This document shows positions 1-9,347 of a stretch of DNA of 61,890 nt, piece by piece. Under the pieces are notes generated by a model that had not been told where the DNA came from, made no database searches, and saw only the letters and a program-made list of their open reading frames with translations. Position 1 is the first letter of the stretch, and the number at the start of each line of letters is the position of its first letter. Made by a program: the position numbers and the translations under genes. The stretch covers positions 1 to 61,890 of the forward strand of contig RBZT01000822.1 in the NCBI GenBank assembly GCA_003693705.1, read 5' to 3'. The stretch is from Polymyxa betae. Taxonomy: Eukaryota; Endomyxa; Phytomyxea; Plasmodiophorida; Plasmodiophoridae.

Positions 1-57
1 TTTGCGCTCGGCGATTCGGAGGATTTAGCCAGACGCCAAACTAACGATCAAGCCTCT

Positions 58-246
58 TTGACCAAACAAGAGAGTCAAGCATGACCATGCAACACTAGGC
101 GGTCAAAACTCCGTGGCGGCCTTTTCCGATATATGACTGTGCGATAATATTATTGACCAAACTAGAGAGTCAAGCTTGACCATGCGACACTAGGGTCAAA
201 ACTCCGTGGCGGCCTTTTCCGATATATGACAGTGCGATAACATTAT
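58..246. repeat. Two direct repeats of about 95 bp, U3-like
   Basis: A unit starting TTGACCAAAC at 58 recurs at 153. The two copies run through the shared block TCCGTGGCGGCCTTTTCCGA to GTGCGATAA and differ by a few substitutions and a small indel. A TATA box (TATATA at 252-257) follows directly, and a gag-like coding remnant begins about 150 bp later. Upstream repeated elements followed by a TATA box and then gag is the layout of an LTR U3/R region, so I read this as part of a left LTR. The outer LTR end lies outside the window or is lost. Confidence 0.6.
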
Positions 247-389
247 ATTTCTATATAAGATGCCACCCGGCTCATAATACATTCATTCTTATATTGCTCT
301 CTTATCCTCAACGTCGACTTCCACATTCGTAGACGCTGTCAGCTGCCTCCGGCAAAGGACCGCTGACCCTCTGCCTCCATCCTCCATCT

Positions 390-1010
390 CTAACAAAACG
401 ATGTGTCTGGAAGCAATGCGACATACGCGAATTCCCCAATCTCTACCCCGAATTTGCCGATTTTCCTAAACCCGGCCCTTTTTTCTGGGGATATCAAAGC
501 GAACCGAGACCAATTTCTTCTAACTGTAATGATCGCAGTACAAATGCATCATCTGAATCGGCCCGTATCAGCGTCGTCTTCGTTTTATTAGCCCCGATCT
601 TTTGTTGAGCTTCCCAAACCGCCTCTGTTTTCTGGGGATCGCTCTAAATTTCGTCACTGGTTCTGCCAAGTTTAAACTACCTGCGTATGCACGCTGGATC
701 TTTCTCTTCGGATACTATGCGAGTTGGAATGTTCACAAGTTTATTGCTGGAGTCTGCCATAACATGGCTTACCCCTTATATCGAGAGCATATCGCCTGTA
801 TTAGATAATTGCAATCGTGTTCGAGATGCGTCGTATGTTTGATGACCCGGATCGAGAAAGGAATTCCTTCAAGTCGTCTTCGTCCAAGAAAGCAGCCGAA
901 CCAGAACCTATGGTAATGCAGGCCGGCAAGATTTCGTTGCAGAATCACTACGGAAGTGTTACGGTTCCCGATGCTACTAATAATACCAAACAGGCGCTGT
1001 TTTGATAATT
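390..1010 (+). pseudogene. Ty3/gypsy-like gag remnant, frameshifted
   Basis: Three overlapping plus-strand reading frames carry pieces of a retrotransposon gag (capsid) protein. There are two FSGD-type motifs after proline-rich stretches (near 470-495 and 610-640), then a hydrophobic helix region ending about 810, then FDDPDRERNS around 838-868. The order matches the Gag of Ty3/gypsy elements (P-x-F-x-G-D-R, capsid helices, F-x-D-P-x-R). The frame changes at least twice and stop codons intervene, so it is inactive. No protease, reverse transcriptase or integrase is seen downstream. The assignment rests on motif order remembered for the family, not on a search. Confidence 0.5.
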
Positions 1011-2270
1011 CGTTTCAAACACCATCACTAAATGACGCTATATTCTTTATATCAGTACTGAATTGCCAACCGTTAACTTCAAGATGATTGACCTTGGTCA
1101 TCTCAAAGATCGCCTGAATATTGAGCTATCAGATTTGTCACAACTACATGCACTCACAATTTCAAATGTGTTATCACTGGCAATCCGGGTTGTGGAAATT
1201 GTTAAGTCGGAGATCGAGTCCTATCATGGCAGATGTAAAGGGCATCAACAGCCATAGTAATCCTACCATTGTTCGTCTATTCTTCAAAGAACAACCAGCG
1301 AAGAAAGAATTGGTGGATTCCATTGAAGATATGCGAACTTTAGTGGTTAAGACGCTTCAGCGAGCGACGTTAGCTGTTTTTATCAGTCCAAACGCGTTTC
1401 AGTTCGGGCAACGTTGTTCAACAACATTACTAAAACGATGTTGGTATCTTCCGGGACCACTCGGAAGGACTGGGACGTTTCTATGCGTACTTCAGTCGGA
1501 TGCTGTTGTAAATATGGATCGCATAGCGTCATTGTTACGTAGATGGGGCTTCACGGCTGGTGATAAAGCAGCCGTTGAACGATTAGAGACAATGATGACG
1601 AGAGGTAGTAACGTTACCGTATAGAACGCTGATATGAACTTGGTTGTACGGGATAAGGCCTTCAATGATATAGCCACTGCAGAGCCAATGGTTGCATTCG
1701 ATCAAGCGAAGAATGACAGACATTCGACCAGGGTTTGAAAAATTTTGAATTTTAGAGGAGGATTCCGGGATGATCGAAAGTAATGGCATCAAACATCTGT
1801 ATCTGACACGATCACAATACATCATCATACTACCGAAGCCAATCCCGTTCAGTTACATGATTAAGCTTTAATAAAGAATTTATGTGAGCAGAACATGACA
1901 ACAGTAATCAGGAACAGCAATCAGAATGACAACGACTGAGGTAACGTTACCCTATAGCACGATGAGATCGACTTGGTTCAATGGGTGATCTTCAACGACA
2001 GCCACAGCAGAACCAATGGTTTGTTTCGATTAAGCGAGAAATTGAAAATATTCGACCAGGGTTTCAAACATTATGAAAGATCATGGATTCCAGCCTTGAA
2101 CGACCTCATCCATAGGCATCGGACACGATCATAGTAACAACATGATCGTATGAGCGACGAGTCGATTGAAATACAAAAGTTAAAAAAAATACAGGGAAAA
2201 CATAGGAACGATAACAGCGGGCTCCAAGAAAATAAGCCGGTATGGCACGTTATATAACAAAAACGTCCAC

Positions 2271-2320
2271 GGCGAGATCGGGAGCGAACTCGCGACTTCC
2301 CTGGTCAATCAGTGCCTTCA
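2271..2320 (-). repeat. tRNA-like fragment 1
   Basis: Read on the minus strand, the segment has a T-arm-like GCGAGTTCGCTCCCGATC preceded by a possible anticodon-arm stretch. The stems pair poorly and no clear D-arm or acceptor closes it, so it is not a convincing functional tRNA. It shares the core GAGATCGGG-NN-GAACTCGCGAC with a second copy 174 bp away. A tRNA-derived short interspersed repeat would explain both. Confidence 0.35.
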
Positions 2321-2444
2321 TATACAAAGCAACAATCAGGAGAATATAAGCAAGGTAAATAAGAAGAATTTGGCTGCTAAAATAAAAGCCGACTTCGAAA
2401 AGAGATGCCGGTTAGGGTTGGGTTCCTGATGTGGTGAGGACGGC

Positions 2445-2498
2445 AGCGAGATCGGGATTGAACTCGCGACGATTCTGTTTCGGCGCAGTGTCAAGATC
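2445..2498 (-). repeat. tRNA-like fragment 2
   Basis: Second copy of the tRNA-like motif. Its minus-strand T-arm GCGAGTTCAATCCCGA is closer to the tRNA B-box consensus (GTTCRANTCC) than the first copy. Flanking sequence differs from copy 1 apart from a few bases of GGACGGC. No complete cloverleaf could be drawn by eye. Confidence 0.35.
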
Positions 2499-2862
2499 TA
2501 AACGAATGATGAGTCGAAATCCATTGGGATAGCACGGCTAGAATAAGAGAGAATCAAGTCCTAGTTTGAGATTCGTTTTGATCGAGATCTGCTGGTTATC
2601 GATGCTACTTAGGCGTTGCGAGAACGCATACAATGAAGGAAACGATTTCAAAATGTCCAAAAAAACTATTTGTTGAATCCTCAGCACAACCTTTATCTAA
2701 CCCACTAAATAACAAAAATTTAATTACAATTCATAACTTTAAATACTATTCATAAAATAAATTTCGTTCTTTGAAATAAAAAGAATGAGTTCCCTTTAAG
2801 ATTTAAGTTTAGCTATTGGCAGTATGACATCGGTGTATTGAGATTGTAGGCAGTGAGACTGT

Positions 2863-4206
2863 TTACATGAGGACCAGAGCGACATCCTGCGATTCGATCT
2901 CCGGGCATTTCCAATTAAACAGATAGTAGTGCAGGTTACCATCACCGACCCCGAACTTAAGCGATTCGAAGAATTCGCGATTATCCTATGTGGTGGCAAT
3001 CAGCAGGCCGATCCGAAACCCTAAAACCCTAACCGACCATCACGCTCAGCGCATTGAACACATCGAATCCGTTCAGATGAGCGAGAATCAGGGCGTCCTT
3101 CATCAACGCCGACCACGACACCGACGTCGCCACATTATAGAACGAAAACGCCGCCCTCAACGTCGTATGCTGCGGATGGTTCAAGATCGTCGACGGCAGG
3201 CAGTAGAACGAGATCAGGTCGGTGACGCACTGGTCGTGTACGACCACGTACGAGTAGACGACGTTGTCGCGCGGCAGGAACCAGTGCGCGAACTCGTCCT
3301 CGGACATCTGCGGGCTGAGTTTGAACCGCGACGAATAGTCGGCCAGCAGCTGGCGAGCGTCCGGGACATCCTCGCGACGCATCGGACGCAGACCCGGTGT
3401 CGTTGTCGTCCCGTCCAGCGCGTACAGGCGCATGATCATCTTCAGGGTCATGCGGCGCGGCAGCTGCGAGAATCCGACCTGTGTCTTGGGGGTTAGCTAG
3501 GGTTTACGGTTTCGAAAGGACATGGACCTCGATCAGCTTCTTGGGATTCAGCGACCGATGATAGTACCGATTGCGGGCGACGGGCTTCGGGAGCAGGGCG
3601 CCGGCCGTGTACGCCGCCTGCCAGATATCGGTGCGATTCACACGTCGGGTGATCTCGCGGATCAGGACGGGCGCCAGACGCCGCGATCGCAGCTTCTTAT
3701 GGACGCAGAGATAGTTGATCTCGACCATGGTCACGTCGTGGCCGTGGACCTGGACGCGGGCCGGTATGGCCGAGATGAACGCCACGAGCTTGCCGCTGGC
3801 CTTGACGCGGACGGCCGGGTGCCAGTCGCGCCGGAATCCGGGCGGCATCAGCGCCCAGCGCAGGAAGTCGCGCGAGTAATCGAATCTGTGTGCGAACGGG
3901 GGTGGGGTTAGGGTTTTAGGGTTTCACGAGGGGGCCGAACCGAAACATGGCGTCGTTGTCTTCGACGTAGTTCTTGGTGAGCAGGTCGTAGACCTGATCG
4001 ACCTCGCCCTCGTCCGTCATGTCCACGTCGTACCATTCGTATGCGTCCGGCAGCGCGTACGGCGTCGCGCGCACGTCGTCGACGGTCTTGGCGGCGTCGA
4101 TCGGGCCGTGCTGATCGACGCCGTCGGCGAACGTCTCGCCCAGCCTCGGGACCGGCTGTGTGTCCCAGAACGCATGAACCGGATTCTGGGCGCCGTCGTC
4201 CTCCAT
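2863..4206 (-). CDS. NMT: Glycylpeptide N-tetradecanoyltransferase (NMT)
   Basis: Transfers myristate from myristoyl-CoA to N-terminal glycines of cytosolic proteins. Four exons, 4206-3941, 3885-3522, 3478-3038 and 2985-2863, join in frame to about 397 residues, the size of the NMT catalytic core. Family landmarks appear in order: [13 protein letters not shown] near residue 12, [15 protein letters not shown], the [12 protein letters not shown] block, FISAIPARV, the [18 protein letters not shown] CoA-binding region, [16 protein letters not shown] and [15 protein letters not shown]. It ends in a short hydrophobic tail (LVLM), consistent with the catalytic C-terminal carboxylate. The long N-terminal extension of vertebrate NMTs is absent. 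All three introns (55, 43 and 52 nt) carry telomere-like CCCTAA or TTAGGG motifs. The start is the first ATG in frame. Confidence 0.95.
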
Positions 4207-4374
4207 CTCAGCCTTGGAAACCCAATCGACGGAGTGACGATAGAATGGCGGAAAGCATCAAACTCCGTATGTTTGGTGGCCCTCTGTTTTTTATGACAAA
4301 TCGAGGCTTTATTTTTTCTACAATTTGTCGGCGTTGTTATAGATTATTTGGAGTGATGATGCCGATATGGGGCG

Positions 4375-5084
4375 TTATTGTGCAGGGAGAGGCGCGTTCG
4401 GGAATTGTGGAGGCATCATAGGTGGAGGAGCACCGAATTGTGGCGGCGGCATGTTGGGAGGGCCAGCTGGAGGGAATGGGAACGGAGGGACACCACCGGG
4501 GAACCCCTGAGCATTCCATTCAACTTTCTCGTACTTTTCAACGTTTTTTGGAGTATAAAAAAAGCTTATAAAAAATGCACAAATGAAAGATGTTGCAATG
4601 CGGCACAGGTCGCTAGTTACTAATAAATGTAACAAGACATTTTCTCGAAGAGATAGGCTAAAACCATATATAAAGAGAGAGTATCGAAAATGATTCTAAT
4701 TTCGACATCAGCAAATGAGCAGCAACGAGTAATCAAATCAAACAAGAAAATCAAAACCGAGTTGGAGCTTTTAAACCCTCGCAATAAAGGATGTCCAAAA
4801 AGAAATAAATTGCCCAAGTTATTGATGCAAGCTAGAAGATAGAATCGTACCTGAGGAGGCGGTATCATGCCTGGCCTGAAGCCCGGGGGTGGCGGTCCAG
4901 GAGGCATAGGCATGGGGGGCATGCAGGCATACGGAATGCCACCAGGTCCATGGGTCATCATAAACTGGGAGAAATACATACGAATATTGTCCTGGTGCTT
5001 CTTGCCCCGATTATGCTGCTTTCGGCCCTGGAACGAATCATGCGTCAGGAAGCGATCGCAGTAGTCGCAGTAGTATTTTGGCAT
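4375..5084 (-). CDS. SNRPC: U1 small nuclear ribonucleoprotein C
   Basis: U1-C stabilises pairing of U1 snRNA with the 5' splice site in the nucleus. Exon 1 (5084-4851) encodes the matrin-type C2H2 zinc finger at the extreme N-terminus: [14 protein letters not shown], then [13 protein letters not shown] with the two histidines. A methionine/proline-rich tract follows ([17 protein letters not shown]). Exon 2 (4506-4375) continues the PPF/PPP low-complexity tail to a stop. The total is about 121 residues, shorter than the human protein (159) because the tail is reduced. The intron of 344 nt is much longer than others here, so a small extra exon inside it cannot be excluded. Confidence 0.9.
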
Positions 5085-5473
5085 CGGGCCAGGCGCTAAT
5101 GATCCGAGGTCGTCTTGTCAGCCGTTTACTGAGTTCTGGGAAGACAACACGAAATCACAGCTCAGAAACAGTGATAGAGCCAACTTCCGAGGTTCTTCCC
5201 AATTAGAAAATAAAACAGCGCAACGGACAACCACAACTTTTTCGAACTTTTTCTTCAAAGCAGGAGATTTGCACGAAATGTTTACAGGAATTTATTACTA
5301 AACCTAAGCGATGCTAAGACGCATAAAGCCTGCATATCGCTATTAAAGACGAAATGAACCGACCTCTTATCCTTTGTCGTCAATAAGTGCAACATCAAGA
5401 AAATCATCAGCTATTGGACCTAGCTCGAACTCCCGGCCTTGCACTCTTTTACAATCTGCATCATTGCTTAGCA

Positions 5474-7327
5474 TCAGTTTGAAATCAGCAATGCAAACCG
5501 CCTACGTGCTTCAAGTAGCGCTGTTAGTCTCTCCTCCGTCCCCCGATCTAGATCGAAGATCCTGGCAAAATTCTTGCCCAATATTTCTGCATTGGAGTCT
5601 TCATAAATCGATATCTGGCCTTTTCGACCATGGCCAATGTTAACGTCGACACATAAAAGCGGATCTGGACGCCTCCGCGATTGCAATAGCTTCTCATACC
5701 ATCGCGAATATCGGTCTTGAATCAAAGAGCGTTTCGTTCCTTCTGGACGACTCGTCGATGCGATTCGAGCGACTCTTCTCTCGCGACGATCGTACCGCTC
5801 CACGAACTGTTGGCCCAGATGGTCGTGCTCGGCCTTTTTCCGTAAGCGCTGCCTGAATGCTCGACGTGAACGTTCAACGGTCTCTTGAAATCCACGCGGA
5901 AGAGGCCGATCTTGTGTGACAGCCGCCGGGACCGACTTCATGTGGAATGGGCGATACGGGACGGGAGATTCCGATCGCGCGCGTTGTTGGCGACGGCGAT
6001 TCTCGACCTGGTGAACTCCAATCTCATAAAGCCGTTCAAAGCGCGATTTAGAATCATAGGAGAGATTGCATCGTAACGGCTTCTTGTTTACCGCTGGACA
6101 GAACGTGCACCCATCCAACTCAGTCTCGTACTTCCTGGCTTCGTCTGCATCGCGACGACGCTGAGCTTCGCGAGCATGCTGTTGAAGCTCTTCGGTGAAT
6201 CTTCGCAAACCTGCCCTTCACATTAACCGTGAACTTCTTCAATGGATTGCAAAACTACCTGACTGTTGACGACGCCGACGGGCGAGTTTCTCTGATCGTG
6301 GAGTTATTTCAGGATGGAAATCGAACTCGTCTTCAGATGACTGCTGTGTATGACGGATCGGTTGCATCAAACGGATGAGATTAGCGTTTTCATTGAGACC
6401 GCGAGCGATAATTGACATGAAAGCTGTATCTAGGCCGATGTCGAAAGCATTCTTACGACGCTTGGCTTTGTTACGAGAAGGGATTTCAGAAGCTTCATCG
6501 ATAAATTGCTTTTCGAACACGGTCGGCTCATGAGCTGGATTCAGCAAGCGTAATAATATCGGAAACGTGACCACGATAATATAACGATAAAACGTCGTAA
6601 ACGTTATGCAATTGGAATCAGAGCCTGGATCCTTTGTTACAATATCCCAAAATCGATGAAAAAGTTTGTTCGTTTTCGAAGATCTCTCAGATTGTTGTTG
6701 CTTGATGATCGCAAGCTCGTCTAGCAGTTTCAGAAACTCTTCCTTATTGATCTTTTGAGTATTATTACTGTCGAATCGTTCGAACTTTTCCAGTAGATTC
6801 CGTTTCATTTTTCGAACGAGAAGCAACTTGGAATCCTCGGTGGTGCCAGCTACCCTAGTTTGTTCATCAGAAACCTGCCTGGCCTGGGTTCGCCTTTGCT
6901 CTAAATGTGATCGAATCATGGCTGCATCTGCATATAAAACATCCTCCACTCTCCTCGAATTATCACGGCAACTGTTCCGTTTTTCAGCGAATTTCTTCTT
7001 GACTTTAAATTCGTCTTCGATAATCTCGGACAAAATCTCATCGGTTCGATGATGTCTAACCGAACTCAAACGCCGTGATTGCTTGTCTTGAATAGATCGT
7101 CGTGATGAACACCTAGATAGCTGCATGGAATGATGTCGATTCCGAGGGCTGGAACTTCTTGAAGAACTGTGACCCAACTCAAGAAGTTCCAGGTTTGAGC
7201 CACTAAACGAGCGATGCAAGCCTCCAATCCGATCAAACGTCGGTAGGTGAGGATCGTCGGCGCCGGCATCAAATCTATCCTGTTCCTCGGGGCGTTCCTC
7301 ATCAAAGGCATCTGAGTGAAGGCTCAT
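5474..7327 (-). CDS. EF-hand protein with ciliary-type CTF motif
   Basis: About 601 residues from two exons (7327-6259 and 6210-5474; 48-nt intron). The N-terminal third is serine/arginine-rich and probably disordered. An EF-hand-like helix-loop-helix lies near residues 180-210 (FERFDSNNTQKINKEEFLKL) with a plausible Ca-binding loop. The second exon has the pattern CTFCPAVNK...FERLYEIG, then LLCVDVNIGHGRKGQI and a DLDRGTEERL end. C-T-F-x-P...RLY and VDVN-L/I-G-x-G-x-x-G-x-I segments occur in poorly characterised flagellar proteins of algae and protists, so an axonemal or basal-body role is a reasonable inference. I do not recognise a named orthologue. Confidence 0.75.
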
Positions 7328-7806
7328 GAATTTAAAGCATATCGGGACCGGATCTCGACCAGCAAGCTATCCTTCACCGTACATGAGACGATCCAGCTCG
7401 TACACGCTTCTAGGAGCGCTGATAATCGCGACATTTGAGACAAGGAGATAAAGAGATGGAAAGGAGAATGGAGAGAAATGGGATCATGGCCAAAGGGACA
7501 TCTGACTTGAGGAGGCCGAGCACAATCTTAACAGATGACCATTTCGTTGACAAATCGCCATTGGGAGTTGGGAGAGCCAGGTGCTCTGTCTGACCTTTGA
7601 TGAGGCCGAGCACTATCTTGACAGATGACCGTTTTGTTTTATAACGACGTAAAAACTCTCTTCACCCTTGGTTTATTGTCTTGATCCCTGCATAGGGTAA
7701 TTCTTGTACCATGGCAATAGTGTGTAATCCATATTGATATTTTAAAGTAGCGCTCAGGAGCCCACCACAAAGCACACTAATTTGCACTTAAAAATAGCTA
7801 TGTTGT
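7328..7806. repeat. Intergenic stretch with a short direct repeat
   Basis: Spacer between the EF-hand gene start and the end of RRP9. A block GAGGCCGAGCAC-A/T-ATCTT-A/G-ACAGATGACC near 7515-7555 recurs 87-88 bp downstream at about 7602-7642. The copies share the following TTT-C/T-GTT. No exon is seen. The duplication could be regulatory or a relic of a small repeat. Confidence 0.45.
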
Positions 7807-9117
7807 TTATTGTTGATCAGAATCTGTGTTCTCCTGGAATCTGCAGATGTGAATACCATTACGTCCTGCTTTCTCTACAGACCATCTGCCAAGACGTGGC
7901 TCCTGTCCGACAGCACAGACAGCGAACTTCCCGGTTCTGGCCAGGGCGATGCCATTGATGAACCCGGGCACAGCGGCAGTTGCAACTTGAACAATCTTCT
8001 CCGCCGAGACTTGCCAAAGCCTTAGGAATCCATCAGAAGCTCCAGATGCAGCCAGGTCTGTAAATGGACAAGCATGAACTGCATTTATCCAGTGCTGGCC
8101 ATGAGCTTCGGTAGCCGACAGAGCGGGCTTCTTCTTCATCGCACGATAAACGGCAATGGTTCCAGATTGATCGCCAGAAATGAACTGCGATTCGCTAAGC
8201 ATGGCAACACCATCGATATTGGAAGCACGATTCCTGTAGACAAGCTGTGTCTGCTCGGCGATCTTAAAGAGGCGAACGGTGCCATCGAGCCCGGCAGATA
8301 AAACTCGATCGTGATTTAGCGACGCCACGCTCGTAACAGGCGACTGGTGCCCAAACAATGTATCAACATAAGCTTGAGCTTCGATGTCCCAGATTTTGAT
8401 CGTACGATCCGAGGATCCGGAAAAGAGCTGCGGTGAGTTCCGTCTCCAAGCTAGAGACGTAACCGCATCGCGATGATGAACGAACTTTTGTGTCGCTTTC
8501 TGTGGGGTACGAGAATCCCATAATCGGACAATCTTGTCTCTTCCGCCGGTAGCGATCATGTTGCCATCGGCGCTGCAAAAACATGAAGCAAGAAGTTCAT
8601 CATCGTCTTGGGTGATGGATAGTTTCCTTCCGGTGGAAATATCCCAGAGAATCCAGGACCCGTCTTTTGAACACGAAACAGCACGCGTGTCATCGGCATT
8701 TAGGCTAACAGATGTAGCACTGTGTTTGTGACCACGATAAATGGTGGTATTGATCTCACCAATAGAGGCGGCGATTCGACGATGTAGGGTACCTTTGGCA
8801 CTTCTAACTGCATCAACCAGATGCCTCTGTAGTCGATCTGCGACATCATCGCCGCTACCTTCGTCATCTGAATCTTTTTGGTTCAAATGCTCGACTCTGT
8901 TTAGGTATTGTTTCGCCAACCGAACACGTTTTTCGTCAGCTGTTTCTTCTTCTGATGTATCTGATTTCTGGCCGTCGTCGTCGTTATCGGACATAGCAAC
9001 CTCCTCGTCAAGCTCAGATTCAACCAAAGAAGAATCCTCATCGCTGACAATTTCAACAGTCGGCTTGGGTTTCTGTTTGGAGACTAGAGATCTGGCTCTT
9101 TTCCTAGCCCCAGCCAT
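7807..9117 (-). CDS. RRP9: U3 snoRNP-associated WD40 protein RRP9 (U3-55K)
   Basis: Binds the box B/C motif of U3 snoRNA in the nucleolus and is needed for early 18S rRNA processing. Single exon of about 436 residues (human RRP9: 475). A basic start (MAGARKRARS) leads into an acidic Ser/Asp/Glu-rich region (about residues 25-60), then six to seven WD40 repeats, seen as GHKHSATSVSLNADD...VSCSKDGSWILWDI, GGRDKIVRLWD, GSSDRTIKIWD, SAGLDGTVRLF and SGASDGFLRLW. The linker before the first blade (VRLAKQYLNRVE) is diagnostic of the RRP9 family. A longer frame would need a TTG start at 9126; the ATG at 9117 gives the family-like N-terminus. Confidence 0.93.
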   Translation of the reverse strand: MAGARKRARSLVSKQKPKPTVEIVSDEDSSLVESELDEEVAMSDNDDDGQKSDTSEEETADEKRVRLAKQYLNRVEHLNQKDSDDEGSGDDVADRLQRHLVDAVRSAKGTLHRRIAASIGEINTTIYRGHKHSATSVSLNADDTRAVSCSKDGSWILWDISTGRKLSITQDDDELLASCFCSADGNMIATGGRDKIVRLWDSRTPQKATQKFVHHRDAVTSLAWRRNSPQLFSGSSDRTIKIWDIEAQAYVDTLFGHQSPVTSVASLNHDRVLSAGLDGTVRLFKIAEQTQLVYRNRASNIDGVAMLSESQFISGDQSGTIAVYRAMKKKPALSATEAHGQHWINAVHACPFTDLAASGASDGFLRLWQVSAEKIVQVATAAVPGFINGIALARTGKFAVCAVGQEPRLGRWSVEKAGRNGIHICRFQENTDSDQQ

Positions 9118-9347
9118 TCTCGACAATTATTCAGATAATGTCTTCGACAACCCAGCTCCGATCTCAAATCTTTTGGATTCGGTCTCCGTCACGGACTTCC
9201 ACGCAGAGTTTGAAAAAATGGTGAAATTTTTGAACGAAATGCCTGTCTAGATATCCTTCGAAAGCGACAACTAGAGTAGACATTAGTTCAAAAAATGTTT
9301 GACTGCATTATAGTACTTTTGGAGATGTGGTAGATAATATATCACGA
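9118..9347. other. Intergenic spacer
   Basis: 230 bp between RRP9 and the PPR gene, both on the minus strand. It must hold the RRP9 promoter. No motif stands out. Confidence 0.5.

Larger units (their letters stand above)
1011..2800. repeat. Gene-poor stretch with diverged 333-bp-spaced direct repeat
   Basis: A segment starting GTAACGTTACC at 1608 recurs at 1941 (about 200 bp each, roughly 70% alike). Shared landmarks are a CAGAACCAATGG-type block and ATTCGACCAGGGTTT. An open frame at 1214-1624 (from an internal ATG) runs into the first copy and looks like no family I know. The rest is AT-rich and shows no convincing exon. It is probably decayed mobile-element DNA continuous with the gag remnant upstream. 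Confidence 0.45.

Noticed and set aside
1121-1624. 167-codon plus-strand frame after the gag remnant, considered as a nucleocapsid or host gene
   Set aside because: No zinc knuckle (CxxCxxxxHxxxxC) and no known domain; it ends inside a diverged direct repeat, so it is treated as decayed repeat DNA.
2990-3496. 168-codon plus-strand frame opposite the NMT gene
   Set aside because: It is the antisense of NMT exon 3, with Arg/His-rich composition typical of antisense frames in CG-rich coding DNA.
8741-9250. 169-codon plus-strand frame, serine-rich
   Set aside because: Antisense of the acidic N-terminal region of RRP9; the serine runs are complements of Asp/Glu codons.
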